This document shows positions 49,592-61,686 of a stretch of 64,000 nt of DNA, piece by piece; position 1 is the stretch's first letter, and the number at the start of each line of letters is the position of its first letter. The notes beneath the pieces were generated by a model, which saw only the letters and a list, made by a program, of their open reading frames with translations, was not told the origin of the DNA and ran no database searches. The DNA comes from Pseudomonas arsenicoxydans (GTDB lineage Bacteria > Pseudomonadota > Gammaproteobacteria > Pseudomonadales > Pseudomonadaceae). The stretch spans positions 1 to 64,000 of the forward strand of contig NZ_RCZE01000011.1 of the NCBI RefSeq assembly GCF_006438915.1, read 5' to 3'. A program made the position numbers and the translations under genes.

Positions 49592-50890
49592 ATGACTCAT
49601 CGTATTGTCATCGTTGGCGGCGGCGCCGGCGGTCTGGAGTTGGCTACCCGTCTGGGTAAGACTCTGGGCAAGCGTGGCACGGCCAGTGTGATGCTGGTCG
49701 ACGCGAACCTGACCCACATCTGGAAACCGCTGTTGCACGAAGTGGCGGCCGGGTCGCTGAACTCTTCCGAAGACGAACTCAACTATGTTGCCCAAGCCAA
49801 ATGGAACCACTTCGAGTTCCAGCTGGGGCGCATGAGCGGGCTCGATCGCACGCAGAAAAAAATCCAGCTGGCCGCCACTTACGACGAAGCCGGCCTGGAA
49901 CTGGTGCCCGCCCGTGAAGTGGGCTACGACTCGCTGGTGATCTCGGTCGGCAGCACCACCAACGATTTCGGCACCCAGGGCGCGGCGCAACATTGCCTGT
50001 TCCTCGACACCCGCAAACAGGCCGAGCGCTTCCACCAGCAACTCCTGAACCATTACCTGCGAGCCCATGCCGGGCAGACCGACAAGGTCGAACAGATCAG
50101 CGTGGCCATCGTCGGCGCCGGTGCCACTGGTGTTGAACTCGCTGCCGAGCTGCACAACGCGGCGCATGAACTGGCGGCTTATGGCCTGGACCGGATCAAA
50201 CCGGAAAACATGCACATCACTCTGATCGAAGCCGGGCCTCGGGTATTGCCGGCGTTGCCGGAACGCATCGGCGGGCCTGTGCATAAAACCCTGGAGAAAC
50301 TCGGGGTCAACGTCATGACCAATGCGGCGGTCAGTGAAGTGACAGCCGACAGCCTGATCACCGCCGATGGCCAAGTGATCAACGCGAGCCTGAAAGTCTG
50401 GGCCGCCGGGATTCGTGCACCGGGCTTCCTAAAGGACATCGACGGCCTGGAAACCAACCGCATCAACCAGCTGCAAGTGCTGCCGACCCTGCAAACCACC
50501 CGCGACGAAAATATCTTCGCGTTCGGCGATTGCGCGGCCTGCCCGCAACCGGGTACTGATCGAAATGTACCGCCGCGCGCTCAGGCGGCGCATCAGCAGG
50601 CGTCGTTACTGGCCAAGTCGCTGAAGCTGCGGATCGAGGGCAAAGCGTTGCCGGAATACAAGTACACCGATTACGGCTCGCTGATCTCGCTGTCGCGTTT
50701 TTCGGCTGTGGGTAACTTGATGGGCAACCTGACGGGCAGCGTGATGCTGGAAGGCTGGTTGGCGCGGATGTTTTACGTGTCGCTGTACCGCATGCACCAG
50801 ATGGCGCTGTATGGGGCGTTTCGTACGGCGATGCTGATGCTGGGCAGCAAAATCGGGCGCGGGACTGAGCCGCGACTAAAACTGCACTAA
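49592..50890 (+). CDS. ndh: Type II NADH dehydrogenase
   Basis: A 432-aa NDH-2 flavoprotein: FAD-binding motif IVIVGGGAGGLELATRLG at the N-terminus, NADH-binding motif AIVGAGATGVELAAEL near residue 180, and FAFGDCAACPQPG for FAD. The C-terminal amphipathic region anchors it to the inner membrane, where it passes electrons to ubiquinone without proton pumping. ATG 49592 preferred over an upstream TTG. Confidence 0.94.
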   Translation: MTHRIVIVGGGAGGLELATRLGKTLGKRGTASVMLVDANLTHIWKPLLHEVAAGSLNSSEDELNYVAQAKWNHFEFQLGRMSGLDRTQKKIQLAATYDEAGLELVPAREVGYDSLVISVGSTTNDFGTQGAAQHCLFLDTRKQAERFHQQLLNHYLRAHAGQTDKVEQISVAIVGAGATGVELAAELHNAAHELAAYGLDRIKPENMHITLIEAGPRVLPALPERIGGPVHKTLEKLGVNVMTNAAVSEVTADSLITADGQVINASLKVWAAGIRAPGFLKDIDGLETNRINQLQVLPTLQTTRDENIFAFGDCAACPQPGTDRNVPPRAQAAHQQASLLAKSLKLRIEGKALPEYKYTDYGSLISLSRFSAVGNLMGNLTGSVMLEGWLARMFYVSLYRMHQMALYGAFRTAMLMLGSKIGRGTEPRLKLH

Positions 50891-50900
50891 CTCGGTCTAG

Positions 50901-50990
50901 TGTGGGAGCGGGCTTGCTCGCGAACAGGGAGTGTCAGTCGACATGAATGTTGCCTGGCACTCCGCTTTCGCGAGCAAGCCCGCTCCCACA
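50901..50990. repeat. REP doublet, TGTGGGAGCGGGCTTGC family
   Basis: Inverted ~90-nt pair between ndh and the EF-hand gene; the inner part has diverged (CGCGAACAGGGAGTG / CTCCGCTTTCGCG) relative to the other copies. The following 50991-51209 holds no gene that I can support. Confidence 0.88.
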
Positions 50991-51209
50991 TTTGTTATTC
51001 ATTGCCCTGAAGATCTGTGTCTCACTGTATCTCCCCCCGCGTTTTCGCCCCTTCGCTTACAAACTCCCCCTTGCGCGACACAGTAGCGATACACCCATCC
51101 CGCTAAATGGCCACACCCGAGCAAGGCACCCCGCCCGCTTCGGTTGTCGCCGCACTTACGTGGCAACCCTTTATCAAGTGGTTGTGTCGTGCAACCCAGG
51201 AGAATTGAA

Positions 51210-51608
51210 ATGTCCCGTACTACCAAAAACACTATCGGTCTGCTTGGCGCTGTTTTGGCTGGTGGCATGATGTTGACCGGCTCTGTCTTCGCTTCGCAGC
51301 CCCTGACCCAAGGCTATCTGCTGGCCTCGGCTGAACAGGTGGTGAAAACCCCTGAGGGCAAATGTGGCGAAGGCAAGTGTGGCGATGCGTCGATGGCCAA
51401 AACCGACACTGATGGCGACGGCAAGGTCTCCCGCGCGGAATTCCAGGCTGTCGCTCCGAAGTCCAACTTCGACAAGATCGACACCAACCATGATGGCTTC
51501 ATCGACGAGCAAGAAGCGTTCGATAACGTGAAAGCCAACTACGAAGCCAACGGCAAGAAAATGCCAAAAGGTCTGTTCGAGCACCTGAAAGACCAAGACG
51601 GCGCCTAA
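51210..51608 (+). CDS. Secreted EF-hand protein with HvfA-like EGKCGEGKCG motif
   Basis: A 132-aa exported protein. Signal peptide is residues 1-29 (GLLGAVLAGGMMLTGSVFA); then a short linker with EGKCGEGKCG (49-58; Cys52, Cys57); then two EF-hands, D66-x-D68-x-D70-x-K72 with E77, and D91-x-N93-x-D95-x-F97 with E102. The tandem EGKCG pair is the hallmark of HvfA/bufferin-type peptides, whose Cys are converted by MNIO (DUF692) enzymes to copper-binding groups. No MNIO gene is in the window, so modification here is unproven; a plain calcium-binding protein is the alternative. The start was chosen for the signal peptide and GGAG upstream. Confidence 0.85.
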   Translation: MSRTTKNTIGLLGAVLAGGMMLTGSVFASQPLTQGYLLASAEQVVKTPEGKCGEGKCGDASMAKTDTDGDGKVSRAEFQAVAPKSNFDKIDTNHDGFIDEQEAFDNVKANYEANGKKMPKGLFEHLKDQDGA

Positions 51609-51623
51609 GCCTCTGAGCACCAC

Positions 51624-51659
51624 GCCCCGCTTTCTCCACCGAGAAGCGGGGCTATTTTT
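51624..51659 (+). terminator. Terminator of the EF-hand gene
   Basis: GCCCCGCTT-T-CTC paired with GAGAAGCGGGGC (one bulged T), then TATTTTT. It lies 15 nt past the stop and before the convergent chemoreceptor gene. Confidence 0.85.
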
Positions 51660-51671
51660 CGTCTGGCGAAT

Positions 51672-53559
<1,888 letters not shown>

Positions 53560-53655
53560 GTAAAAAAAAGGCGACCTTTACAAGTCGCCTTCTTCGATCA
53601 GGGCTTTTGGCCTCTGATCTTAAGATCTGATCCCAGCGTTAACTGGTTTCAAAAA

Positions 53656-53731
53656 TGGTGGGTCGTGTGGGATTCGAACCTACGACCAATTGGTTAAAAG
53701 CCAACTGCTCTACCAACTGAGCTAACGACCC
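53656..53731 (-). tRNA. tRNA-Lys (TTT)
   Basis: A 76-nt cloverleaf on the minus strand beginning GGGTCGTTAGCTCAG; anticodon loop CTTTTAA carries TTT; T-arm AGGTTCGAATCCC; encoded CCA. Confidence 0.97.
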
Positions 53732-53736
53732 AAAAA

Positions 53737-53813
53737 TGGTCGGGGTAAGGGGATTCGAACTCCTGACATCCTGCTCCCAAAGCAGGCGCGCTACCGGACT
53801 GCGCTATACCCCG
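53737..53813 (-). tRNA. tRNA-Pro (TGG), second copy
   Basis: 77 nt, base-for-base the same as 53483-53559, including the anticodon TGG and encoded CCA. It flanks tRNA-Lys on the other side, only 5 nt away. Confidence 0.97.
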
Positions 53814-53822
53814 GTTTGAAAT

Positions 53823-53898
53823 TGGCTCCGTGACCAGGACTCGAACCTGGGACCCAATGATTAACAGTCATTTGCTCTACCGACTGAGCTATCACGGA
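53823..53898 (-). tRNA. tRNA-Asn (GTT)
   Basis: A 76-nt cloverleaf on the minus strand beginning TCCGTGATAGCTCAG; anticodon loop CTGTTAA carries GTT; T-arm AGGTTCGAGTCCT; encoded CCA. First gene of the Asn-Pro-Lys-Pro unit. Confidence 0.97.
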
Positions 53899-53985
53899 AC
53901 TACATATTTCAATTTACAACGGTGAAGCTTTTTGCGTTCTCTTCGACCCGTTCGCATCGCTGCGTTCGTGTGTCTGAGGCGCGCT

Positions 53986-54013
53986 ATTCTACAATCTTCA
54001 GCACCTCTGTCAA
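53986..54013 (-). promoter_or_regulatory. tRNA operon promoter
   Basis: Minus strand -35 TTGACA (54008-54013), 16-bp spacer, -10 TAGAAT (53986-53991), then a GC-rich discriminator AGCGCGCC. Same hexamers and spacing as two of the rrn promoters, suggesting shared stringent control. Confidence 0.88.
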
Positions 54014-54146
54014 CCCCCTAAATTGCTTTCAAGTTAATGATTTGCAACTTATTTTGGATTCCTGCTTGGGGAGCGGAAACCCTGGCGGGTAACTGACTGC
54101 GGGGCGCACTTTACAAGCCTTTTCCTTAGAGTTCAACAGCCTGGCG

Positions 54147-54173
54147 AAAAAAAGGCCTCGCAATCCGAGGCCT
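54147..54173 (-). terminator. clpB terminator
   Basis: Minus strand stem AGGCCTCG/CGAGGCCT with a 5-nt loop and seven U, 25 nt after the clpB stop. Confidence 0.9.
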
Positions 54174-54197
54174 CGTCGGTTTTGTTGCCTGGATGGG

Positions 54198-56762
54198 TCA
54201 GACGAATACGATTTCGTCGTTTTCCACCACACCTTGGGCTGTATCGCCGGGCAAGAAACGCCCCGACAGAATCAACTGAGCCAGCGGGTTCTCGATCCAG
54301 CGCTGAATCGCTCGTTTGAGCGGACGTGCGCCGTACACCGGGTCGTAACCCACCGCGATCAGCTTATCCATGGCCTCAGGGCTCAGCTCCAGTTTCAGCT
54401 CACGCTCGGTCAGGCGACTGCGCAGGCGACCCAACTGGATCTCGGTAATGCCCGCGATCTGATCCCGCGCCAATGGCTCGAAGATCACCACTTCGTCGAC
54501 CCGGTTGATGAACTCCGGCCGGAAGTGGGTGGAAATCGCATCCATCACCGCCGCGCGCTGTGCCTCACGATCACCGACCAGTTCCTGGATCTGCACCGAG
54601 CCCAGGTTGGACGTCATGACAATCACAGTGTTCTTGAAATCCACTGTGCGGCCATGGCTGTCGGTCAAGCGGCCATCTTCCAGCACTTGCAGCAAGATGT
54701 TGAACACATCCGGGTGGGCCTTCTCGACCTCGTCCAGGAGGATCACCGAGTAAGGCTTGCGACGCACAGCCTCGGTCAGGTAACCGCCCTCTTCATAGCC
54801 CACGTAGCCTGGTGGCGCACCGATCAGTCGGGCCACGGAATGTTTCTCCATGAACTCGGACATGTCGATCCGCACCATGGCCTCTTCAGTATCAAAGAGG
54901 AATTCGGCCAGCGCCTTGCATAGCTCGGTTTTACCGACACCGGTCGGGCCGAGGAACATGAACGAACCGCTCGGGCGATTCGGGTCGGACAACCCTGCCC
55001 GCGAACGCCGCACCGCGTTGGAGACCGCGATCACCGCTTCATCCTGGCCGATCACACGCTGGTGCAGCAGGCTTTCCATCTTCATCAGTTTGTCGCGCTC
55101 GCCTTCGAGCATTTTCGACACGGGGATGCCGGTCCACTTCGACACGACTTCAGCGATTTCTTCCTCGGTCACTTTGCTGCGCAGCAACTGGTTTTCGCTT
55201 TTACCGTGCTGATCGACCATTTGCAGGCTGCGCTCCAGGTCCGGGATCACCCCGTATTGCAGCTCGGCCATGCGGTTCAAGTCACCTTTACGGCGCGCGG
55301 CTTCCAGCTCCTGACGAGACTGTTCAATTTTCTGCTGGATCTGCGCAGAACCCTGGACTTCGGCTTTTTCCGCGTTCCAGATTTCTTCGAGGTCCGAGTA
55401 CTCACGCTCGAGGCGGACGATTTCCTCCTGGAGTTTCTCCAGGCGTTTGATCGCCGCTTCATCGCTTTCTTTCTTCAGTGCCTGAGATTCCACCTTCAAC
55501 TGAATCAGGCGACGCTCCAGACGGTCGAGCACTTCCGGCTTGGAGTCGATCTCCATGCGGATGCGGCTGGCCGCTTCGTCGATCAGGTCGATGGCCTTGT
55601 CCGGCAACTGCCGGTCAGTGATGTAACGATGGCTGAGTTTGGCCGCGGCGATGATCGCGCCGTCGGTGATCGCCACCTTGTGGTGAACCTCGTAACGCTC
55701 TTTGAGGCCACGCAGAATCGCGATGGTGTCCTCTTCACTCGGCTCGTCCACCAGGACTTTCTGGAAGCGCCGCTCGAGGGCTGCGTCCTTCTCTATATAT
55801 TGGCGGTACTCGTTGAGCGTGGTCGCGCCGACGCAATGCAGCTCGCCGCGCGCCAGCGCAGGCTTGAGCATATTGCCCGCATCCATCGAGCCTTCGCCTT
55901 TACCGGCGCCGACCATGGTGTGCAGTTCGTCGATGAACAGGATGATCTGCCCTTCCTGCTTCGACAGCTCATTGAGCAGCGATTTCAGGCGTTCCTCAAA
56001 CTCACCGCGGTACTTGGCACCGGCAATCAACGCCCCCATGTCGAGGGACAGCAGGCGTTTGCCTTTCAGGCCGTCCGGCACTTCGCCGTTGATGATGCGC
56101 TGGGCCAGGCCTTCGGCGATGGCGGTTTTACCCACGCCTGGCTCACCGATCAGCACCGGGTTGTTCTTGGTACGGCGTTGCAGGACCTGAATGGTCCGGC
56201 GAATTTCGTCGTCACGGCCGATCACCGGATCGAGCTTGCCTTCTTCGGCACGCTTGGTCAGGTCGACCGTGTATTTATCCAGCGCCTGGCGCGACTCCTC
56301 GTGGTTGGCATCGTTGACCGCTTCGCCACCCCGCAGGTTATTGATCGCGTTTTCCAGGGCTTTCTTGCTCACGCCCTGCCCCAGCAACAACTTGCCGAGC
56401 TTGCTGTTCTCGTCCATGGCGGCGAGCAGCACGAGTTCGCTGGAGATGAACTGGTCGCCCTTCTGCTGGGCCAGGCGATCAGCCTGATTGAGCAGGCGCG
56501 CCAGGTCCTGCGACATGTTCACGTCGCCGGTCGGGTTCTGGATTTTCGGCAGCTGGTCGAGCTCTTTGGTCAGCTCTTTACGCAGGCTGTTGACGTCGAA
56601 ACCGACCTGCATCAGCAGGGGTTTGATCGAACCACCCTGCTGTTCGAGCATGGCCTGCATCAAGTGCGCCGGCTCGATGCCGGAATGGTCGAGGCCGACA
56701 GCCAGGGATTGGGCGTCGGACAGTGCTAACTGCAATTTGCTGGTTAAACGATCTATACGCAT
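54198..56762 (-). CDS. clpB: ATP-dependent disaggregase ClpB
   Basis: An 854-aa Hsp100 chaperone: N-terminal Clp_N repeats (1-145), NBD1 with Walker A GEPGVGKT and [15 protein letters not shown], a coiled-coil middle domain (about 410-520, rich in Glu/Lys/Arg), and NBD2 with GPTGVGKT and [18 protein letters not shown]. Hexamers extract proteins from aggregates with DnaK. It is single and heat-regulated: a sigma32 promoter lies upstream. Confidence 0.98.
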   Translation of the reverse strand: MRIDRLTSKLQLALSDAQSLAVGLDHSGIEPAHLMQAMLEQQGGSIKPLLMQVGFDVNSLRKELTKELDQLPKIQNPTGDVNMSQDLARLLNQADRLAQQKGDQFISSELVLLAAMDENSKLGKLLLGQGVSKKALENAINNLRGGEAVNDANHEESRQALDKYTVDLTKRAEEGKLDPVIGRDDEIRRTIQVLQRRTKNNPVLIGEPGVGKTAIAEGLAQRIINGEVPDGLKGKRLLSLDMGALIAGAKYRGEFEERLKSLLNELSKQEGQIILFIDELHTMVGAGKGEGSMDAGNMLKPALARGELHCVGATTLNEYRQYIEKDAALERRFQKVLVDEPSEEDTIAILRGLKERYEVHHKVAITDGAIIAAAKLSHRYITDRQLPDKAIDLIDEAASRIRMEIDSKPEVLDRLERRLIQLKVESQALKKESDEAAIKRLEKLQEEIVRLEREYSDLEEIWNAEKAEVQGSAQIQQKIEQSRQELEAARRKGDLNRMAELQYGVIPDLERSLQMVDQHGKSENQLLRSKVTEEEIAEVVSKWTGIPVSKMLEGERDKLMKMESLLHQRVIGQDEAVIAVSNAVRRSRAGLSDPNRPSGSFMFLGPTGVGKTELCKALAEFLFDTEEAMVRIDMSEFMEKHSVARLIGAPPGYVGYEEGGYLTEAVRRKPYSVILLDEVEKAHPDVFNILLQVLEDGRLTDSHGRTVDFKNTVIVMTSNLGSVQIQELVGDREAQRAAVMDAISTHFRPEFINRVDEVVIFEPLARDQIAGITEIQLGRLRSRLTERELKLELSPEAMDKLIAVGYDPVYGARPLKRAIQRWIENPLAQLILSGRFLPGDTAQGVVENDEIVFV

Positions 56763-56833
56763 GGGTCACCTTCCTTTTGAGCAGGCCGGACCGATAAAAC
56801 ATCCTGAATGAAGAAACCTGCCAGATACCTCAT

Positions 56834-56862
56834 TAGATGTGGTCGATTCTGGGAGTTTCAAG
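56834..56862 (-). promoter_or_regulatory. Sigma32 heat-shock promoter of clpB
   Basis: Minus strand CTTGAAA (56856-56862), 14-bp spacer, CACATCTA (56834-56841), close to the RpoH consensus CTTGAAA-N11-16-CCCATNTA. Confidence 0.8.
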
Positions 56863-56892
56863 CGTCACAAGGTTGATGCAGATCAGGAAAGT

Positions 56893-57618
56893 CTAGCGTT
56901 CGAGCCAGATCAAGGAGGCAAACCGACCGGTTTTGGGACTGCGCCGGTAAGAAAAGAAGCGCGGATCGGTCACGGTGCAGAAACCGCCACCGTAAACAGC
57001 GGTGACACCACGAGCCGCCAGACGCAAACGCGCCAGCTCGTAGATATCAGCCATGAACTTGCCCGCATTGGCACTCGGCACAAAGGCCTTGGCGGCTTCA
57101 GGCAATTGCTTAATGAAGGTTTCGCGCACTTCCGGGCCGACTTCAAAGGCGTTGGGGCCAATGGCCGGGCCGAGCCAGACCAGTACGTCCGTGGGCGGCA
57201 CGTCCAGACTGTCGAGCGTCGCTTCCAGCACACCCGCCGCCAGCCCGCGCCAACCGGCATGGGCCGCCGCGACACGAGTGCCGGCACGGTCACAAAACAG
57301 CGCTGGCAAACAGTCAGCCGTCATCGCCGCGCAGGCAATACCGGGCGTGGCTGTCCAGCTGGCATCGGCAGTGGCTACCAGGCTTGGGTCCGCGTGGGCC
57401 ACGGCAATTCCGTGGACCTGTTGCAGCCAGGCCGGTTGAATAGAGAAATGATCGGTGAGACGACGGCGATTTTCGGCCACAGCTTCGGGGCTGTCGTCGA
57501 CGTGATCGCCGAGGTTGAGGCTGTCGAACGGCGCCAGACTGACGCCGCCCGCACGGGTGGTCACACAGGCTTTCACCCCGGCAGGCGCAGGCCAGTCGGG
57601 AATCAGCCAGTCACTCAT
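56893..57618 (-). CDS. pgeF: PgeF/YfiH laccase-domain protein
   Basis: A 241-aa Cu-oxidase_4-family protein. The zinc/active-site residues occur in QVHG, AAMTADCLPALFCD and AAAHAGWRGLAAG. Described as a peptidoglycan editing factor and also as a purine nucleoside phosphorylase-like enzyme; which activity dominates here cannot be read. It overlaps the rluD stop by 4 nt. Confidence 0.92.
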   Translation of the reverse strand: MSDWLIPDWPAPAGVKACVTTRAGGVSLAPFDSLNLGDHVDDSPEAVAENRRRLTDHFSIQPAWLQQVHGIAVAHADPSLVATADASWTATPGIACAAMTADCLPALFCDRAGTRVAAAHAGWRGLAAGVLEATLDSLDVPPTDVLVWLGPAIGPNAFEVGPEVRETFIKQLPEAAKAFVPSANAGKFMADIYELARLRLAARGVTAVYGGGFCTVTDPRFFSYRRSPKTGRFASLIWLER

Positions 57619-58577
57619 CCGATGAACGCCTCACGGTCTTGCTTGAGCAGGGTCAGCAACCAGACGAAGTCGTCCGGCAGTGGCGATTCCCAGCTCATGC
57701 GTTTACCGGTGGTCGGGTGATCCAGCTCAAGGAACCGCGCGTGCAGTGCCTGACGCGGGAACGCCTTCAACGATTCGACCATGGTCACACTGGCTGCCGG
57801 CGGGATACGGAAGCGACCGCCATAGGCAGGGTCTCCGACCAACGGGTAGTTGATGTGGGCCATGTGTACACGAATCTGGTGGGTACGACCGGTTTCCAGC
57901 TTCACCCGCACGTGAGTGTGGGAGCGGAAACGCTCGAGCACGCGGTAGTGGCTGACGGCTTGCTTGCCCCCTTCCATCACCGCCATGCGCTGGCGTTGCT
58001 GGCCGTGACGACCGATAGGCGCATTGATCTTGCCGCCTGCCGTCACCACGCCGATCACGATACATTCGTAGATCCGGCTTACGCTGCGGCTCTGCAATTG
58101 CGTGACAAGCTGTGTCTGCGCCTGAATGGTCTTGGCCACCACCATCAGACCGGTGGTGTCCTTGTCCAGGCGATGCACGATACCGGCGCGGGGCACATTG
58201 ATAATGTCCGGCACATGGTGCAGCAAGGCGTTGAGCAAGGTGCCATCAGCGTGGCCGGCAGCAGGATGCACCACCAGACCCGCAGGTTTGTTGATCACCA
58301 GGATGTCGTCGTCTTCATAGACGATGTCCAGTTCGATGTCTTGAGCGATCCATTCGCCCTGAGCTTCCTGCTCGGCGGTCAGTTCAAGAATGGCGCCACC
58401 GTGAACGATGTCTCGCGGGCGGATAACCGCCCCATCCACAGTCAGGCGGCCGTCTTTGATCCAGGCGGAAAGGCGCGAGCGCGAGTGCTCAGCGAATAAT
58501 TGTGCGGCGACTTGATCGAGGCGTTGGCCGCCCAATTCGGACGGCACCTCTGCGCGAAGTTCAATTTTATCGGACAT
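57615..58577 (-). CDS. rluD: 23S rRNA pseudouridine synthase RluD
   Basis: A 320-aa synthase for pseudouridines 1911/1915/1917 of helix 69. An N-terminal S4 RNA-binding domain is followed by the catalytic core with the Asp in [16 protein letters not shown], plus [12 protein letters not shown] 58577 ([11 protein letters not shown]) is preferred to one seven codons upstream. First of rluD-pgeF, divergent from bamD. Confidence 0.95.
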   Translation of the reverse strand: MSDKIELRAEVPSELGGQRLDQVAAQLFAEHSRSRLSAWIKDGRLTVDGAVIRPRDIVHGGAILELTAEQEAQGEWIAQDIELDIVYEDDDILVINKPAGLVVHPAAGHADGTLLNALLHHVPDIINVPRAGIVHRLDKDTTGLMVVAKTIQAQTQLVTQLQSRSVSRIYECIVIGVVTAGGKINAPIGRHGQQRQRMAVMEGGKQAVSHYRVLERFRSHTHVRVKLETGRTHQIRVHMAHINYPLVGDPAYGGRFRIPPAASVTMVESLKAFPRQALHARFLELDHPTTGKRMSWESPLPDDFVWLLTLLKQDREAFIG

Positions 58578-58728
58578 GCTCAGACTAGGCGTCGGCACAG
58601 CCTTTGGTTTCGGCTGCGCGCTTGTGGTTAAATACGGCGTCTTTTGCCCCGAGGCTATTCAACGGGGCGCTCATCATAACAGGACGGCCCCGCCCAAGAC
58701 AGCGGCCGTCATAGGGACGCAAGCCGCC

Positions 58729-59751
58729 ATGCAAGTGAAACACCTGCTGCTGATCGCCATCCTCGCATTGACCGCTGCTTGCTCATCGAAGGAAGTCGTA
58801 GACGAAAACCTTAGCGAAGTCGAGCTGTACCAGCAGGCTCAGAACGATCTGGACAATAGTAGCTATACCAGCGCTATTGCCAAGCTGAAGGCTCTGGAAT
58901 CGCGCTATCCGTTCGGTCGCTACGCTGATCAGGCTCAACTCGAGCTCATCTACGCCAACTACAAGAACACCGAGCCTGAAGCCGCCAAGTCTGCTGCCGA
59001 GCGTTTCATTCGCCTGCACCCGCAGCATCCGAACGTGGATTACGCCTACTATCTGAAGGGTTTGACGTCTTTCGACCAGGACGTCGGCCTGCTGGCGCGC
59101 TTCCTGCCGCTGGACATGACCAAGCGTGACCCGGGTGCCGCTCGCGACTCCTACAACGAGTTCGCCCAACTGACCAGCCGCTTCCCGAACAGCCGCTACT
59201 CGCCGGATGCCAAGCAGCGCATGATCTACCTGCGCAACCTGCTGGCCTCCTACGAAATTCACGTTGCCGACTACTACCTGACCCGTCAGGCCTATGTCGC
59301 CGCCGCGAACCGTGGCCGTTACGTGGTGGAAAACTTCCAGGAAACCCCGTCCGTCGGTGACGGCCTGGCGGTCATGACCGAAGCCTACCAGCGCCTGCAC
59401 CTGGACGAACTGGCAGCCACCAGCCTCGAAACCCTGAAGCTCAACTACCCGAACCACCCAAGCTTGGTGGACGGTCAGTTCCAGCCTTCGGTTGCCGAAG
59501 CCGACAACCGTTCGTGGTTGAGCAAGGCCACCCTGGGCCTGATCGAATCCCGTCCGCCGCTGCCGCCGGGCGAAACCCGCGCCAACCAGGACGTGCAGAA
59601 GCAGTACCAGGATGCCAAAGACGCGATTCCGAGCGAGCTGAAGCCTAAAGATGGCAATGGCGATGCAGTTGAGGAAGAGCAACACGAGTCCGAAGGCAAC
59701 AACAGCGACCGTTCGTGGTTCAGCTACATGACCTTTGGCGTGTTCGACTGA
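58729..59751 (+). CDS. bamD: Outer membrane assembly lipoprotein BamD
   Basis: A 340-aa lipoprotein: lipobox LTAAC (Cys18), then five TPR-like repeats ([19 protein letters not shown] ... [14 protein letters not shown]) that bind BamA. An acidic, low-complexity C-terminal extension follows (about 290-340). Essential component of beta-barrel protein insertion. ATG 58729 begins the signal peptide; the frame is open 51 codons further upstream. Confidence 0.96.
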   Translation: MQVKHLLLIAILALTAACSSKEVVDENLSEVELYQQAQNDLDNSSYTSAIAKLKALESRYPFGRYADQAQLELIYANYKNTEPEAAKSAAERFIRLHPQHPNVDYAYYLKGLTSFDQDVGLLARFLPLDMTKRDPGAARDSYNEFAQLTSRFPNSRYSPDAKQRMIYLRNLLASYEIHVADYYLTRQAYVAAANRGRYVVENFQETPSVGDGLAVMTEAYQRLHLDELAATSLETLKLNYPNHPSLVDGQFQPSVAEADNRSWLSKATLGLIESRPPLPPGETRANQDVQKQYQDAKDAIPSELKPKDGNGDAVEEEQHESEGNNSDRSWFSYMTFGVFD

Positions 59752-59766
59752 CACCTCTGGTTGTAT

Positions 59767-59796
59767 AAAAAGGAGCCTTGCGAGGCTCCTTTTTTG
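59767..59796 (+). terminator. bamD terminator
   Basis: Stem AAAAGGAGCCT/AGGCTCCTTTT with a short TGCG loop and T-run, 16 nt after the stop; nearly symmetric. Confidence 0.9.
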
Positions 59797-59873
59797 TGGG
59801 CGTGATGATTACGCTGTGCGCTCGGCATGACCTTGGCTAAACTGCTGAATCACTCGTCATAAAGCAGCTCACC

Positions 59874-60107
59874 ATGCTCCGTTTACTGTTCTGGATCGCC
59901 CTGATTGCCGCTGCAGTATGGTTCTGGCGCAAGTTCAAGGGCGCGGCTAACGCCCCAAGGTCCTCCGCCGAGCTGGAGGCTGCGCCCATGGTCCGTTGCG
60001 CCCATTGCGGCGTGCACTTACCCCGCGACCGCGCGCTGAGCCTTCAACAACAGTGGTATTGCAGCCAGGCTCACCTCGAGCAAGGCCCGGGCCCAAGTGG
60101 TCGCTGA
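59874..60107 (+). CDS. PP0621-family small membrane protein
   Basis: A 77-aa protein with one N-terminal membrane helix (LLFWIALIAAAVWFW) and a C-terminal zinc-ribbon-like part with CAHC and a later Cys/His (YCSQAH). Known as the PP0621 family; function unknown. Its end overlaps the pilS start by 11 nt, so the two are coupled. Confidence 0.82.
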   Translation: MLRLLFWIALIAAAVWFWRKFKGAANAPRSSAELEAAPMVRCAHCGVHLPRDRALSLQQQWYCSQAHLEQGPGPSGR

Positions 60108-61686
60108 GACCTCCAGTCCCGGCGGCAAACAGGCTCAGCGACTGCTGCGCCTCTATCACCTCTACCGTTTAAGTATCGGCATCACCCTGGTGCTGTTGAT
60201 GACCAGCAACCTGGACAACCAGTTGCTGGCATTCGCCAATGACGACCTGTTGCGCAATGGCAGCTGGCTGTACCTGGTGCTGAACATTCTGCTGGTGGTG
60301 TTTCTGGAAAACACCCATCGGCCGACGCAGCTGTTCAGCCTGGCGCTGGTCGATGTCCTGCTGCTCTGCGGTTTGTTCTACGCCGCTGGCGGCGTGGCCA
60401 GCGCCATCGGCAATCTATTGATTGTGTCGGTGGCCATCAGCAATACCCTTCTGCGTGGACGTGTCGGCCTGTTAATCGCCGCAGTTGGCGCACTGGGCAT
60501 CGTCGGTTTGAGTTTCCTTCTCAGCTTCAGCCATCCGGCCAGCCCCAACGATTACCTGCAAGCAGGCATGCTCGGCGCCCTGTGTTTTGCCGCGGCATTG
60601 CTCGTGCAAGGCCTGACCCGGCGCCTGGAAGTCAGCGAACACCTCGCCGAACAGCGGGCCAGCGAAGTAATGGGGCTCGAAACGCTCAACGCACTGATCC
60701 TGCAGCGCATGCGCACGGGCATTCTGGTGCTCGACGAACAGCGACGAGTGCAACTGGCCAATCACAGCGCATTGATCCTGCTGGGGCACAAGGCACTCGA
60801 CGGACGGCTGATCGACGATTTTTCCCCGACGCTGGTCGAACGTCTCCAGCTGTGGCTCAACAATCCGACCTTGCGCCCGCAAAGCCTGAAAATCCCCGGC
60901 AGCGGCCTGGAGCTGCAACCCAGCTTCATTGCCCTGGACCAAAGCCCGAATCCTCAGACCCTGGTTTTCCTGGAAGACATCGCTCAGGTCGCTCAACAGG
61001 CACAGCAACTTAAACTCGCCGCCCTCGGTCGACTGACGGCGGGTATCGCCCATGAAATCCGCAATCCATTGGGTGCCATTAGTCATGCCGCGCAGTTGCT
61101 GCGCGAATCTGAGGAACTCAACGGGGCGGATCGGCGTCTGACCCAGATTATTCAAGACCACTCTCAGCGAATGAATCGGGTTATCGAAAACGTCCTGCAA
61201 CTGTCCCGTCGCCAGCAAACCATCCCGCAACGGCTGGACCTGAAGCCGTGGCTGGAAAAGTTCGTTGCTGAAACCCGTGAGAACGCGAACGACGCCCACC
61301 ATATCCACCTGCGTGTGGGTTCCGGCGACTTCAACACCTTGATGGACCCGAACCAGCTCACCCAGGTCCTGGACAATTTGTTGCGTAATGCCTGGCGCCA
61401 CAGCGCCCTGAATCACGACACGGCTCAGGTCTGGCTCGAGTTGTTTGTCGATGCCGACAGCCAATTGCCGATTCTCGAGGTTGTGGACAACGGCCCCGGC
61501 GTGGCGCCAGACCAGCAGGGGCATTTGTTCGAACCGTTTTTTACCACCAGTAGCCAAGGCACAGGCCTGGGGCTTTATCTGTCCCGTGAGCTGTGCGAAA
61601 GCAACCAGGCCCGCCTAGACTTCAAACCACGCCAAGGCGGCGGTTGCTTTCGCATCACTTTTGCTCACGGACGGAAACAAAGTTGA
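60097..61686 (+). CDS. pilS: PilS sensor histidine kinase
   Basis: A 529-aa kinase with six membrane helices (about 25-180), a PAS domain (about 195-300), HisKA with H319 in AGIAHEIRNPLGAIS, and HATPase_c (NLLRNAWRHS, VDNGPGVAP, GTGLGLYLS). In P. aeruginosa it senses PilA in the inner membrane and controls PilR. Starts at GTG 60097. Confidence 0.93.
   Translation: MVAETSSPGGKQAQRLLRLYHLYRLSIGITLVLLMTSNLDNQLLAFANDDLLRNGSWLYLVLNILLVVFLENTHRPTQLFSLALVDVLLLCGLFYAAGGVASAIGNLLIVSVAISNTLLRGRVGLLIAAVGALGIVGLSFLLSFSHPASPNDYLQAGMLGALCFAAALLVQGLTRRLEVSEHLAEQRASEVMGLETLNALILQRMRTGILVLDEQRRVQLANHSALILLGHKALDGRLIDDFSPTLVERLQLWLNNPTLRPQSLKIPGSGLELQPSFIALDQSPNPQTLVFLEDIAQVAQQAQQLKLAALGRLTAGIAHEIRNPLGAISHAAQLLRESEELNGADRRLTQIIQDHSQRMNRVIENVLQLSRRQQTIPQRLDLKPWLEKFVAETRENANDAHHIHLRVGSGDFNTLMDPNQLTQVLDNLLRNAWRHSALNHDTAQVWLELFVDADSQLPILEVVDNGPGVAPDQQGHLFEPFFTTSSQGTGLGLYLSRELCESNQARLDFKPRQGGGCFRITFAHGRKQS

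Noticed and set aside
55062-56729. 555-codon open frame opposite clpB
   Set aside because: Shadow frame; clpB motifs on the minus strand are complete across the same bases.
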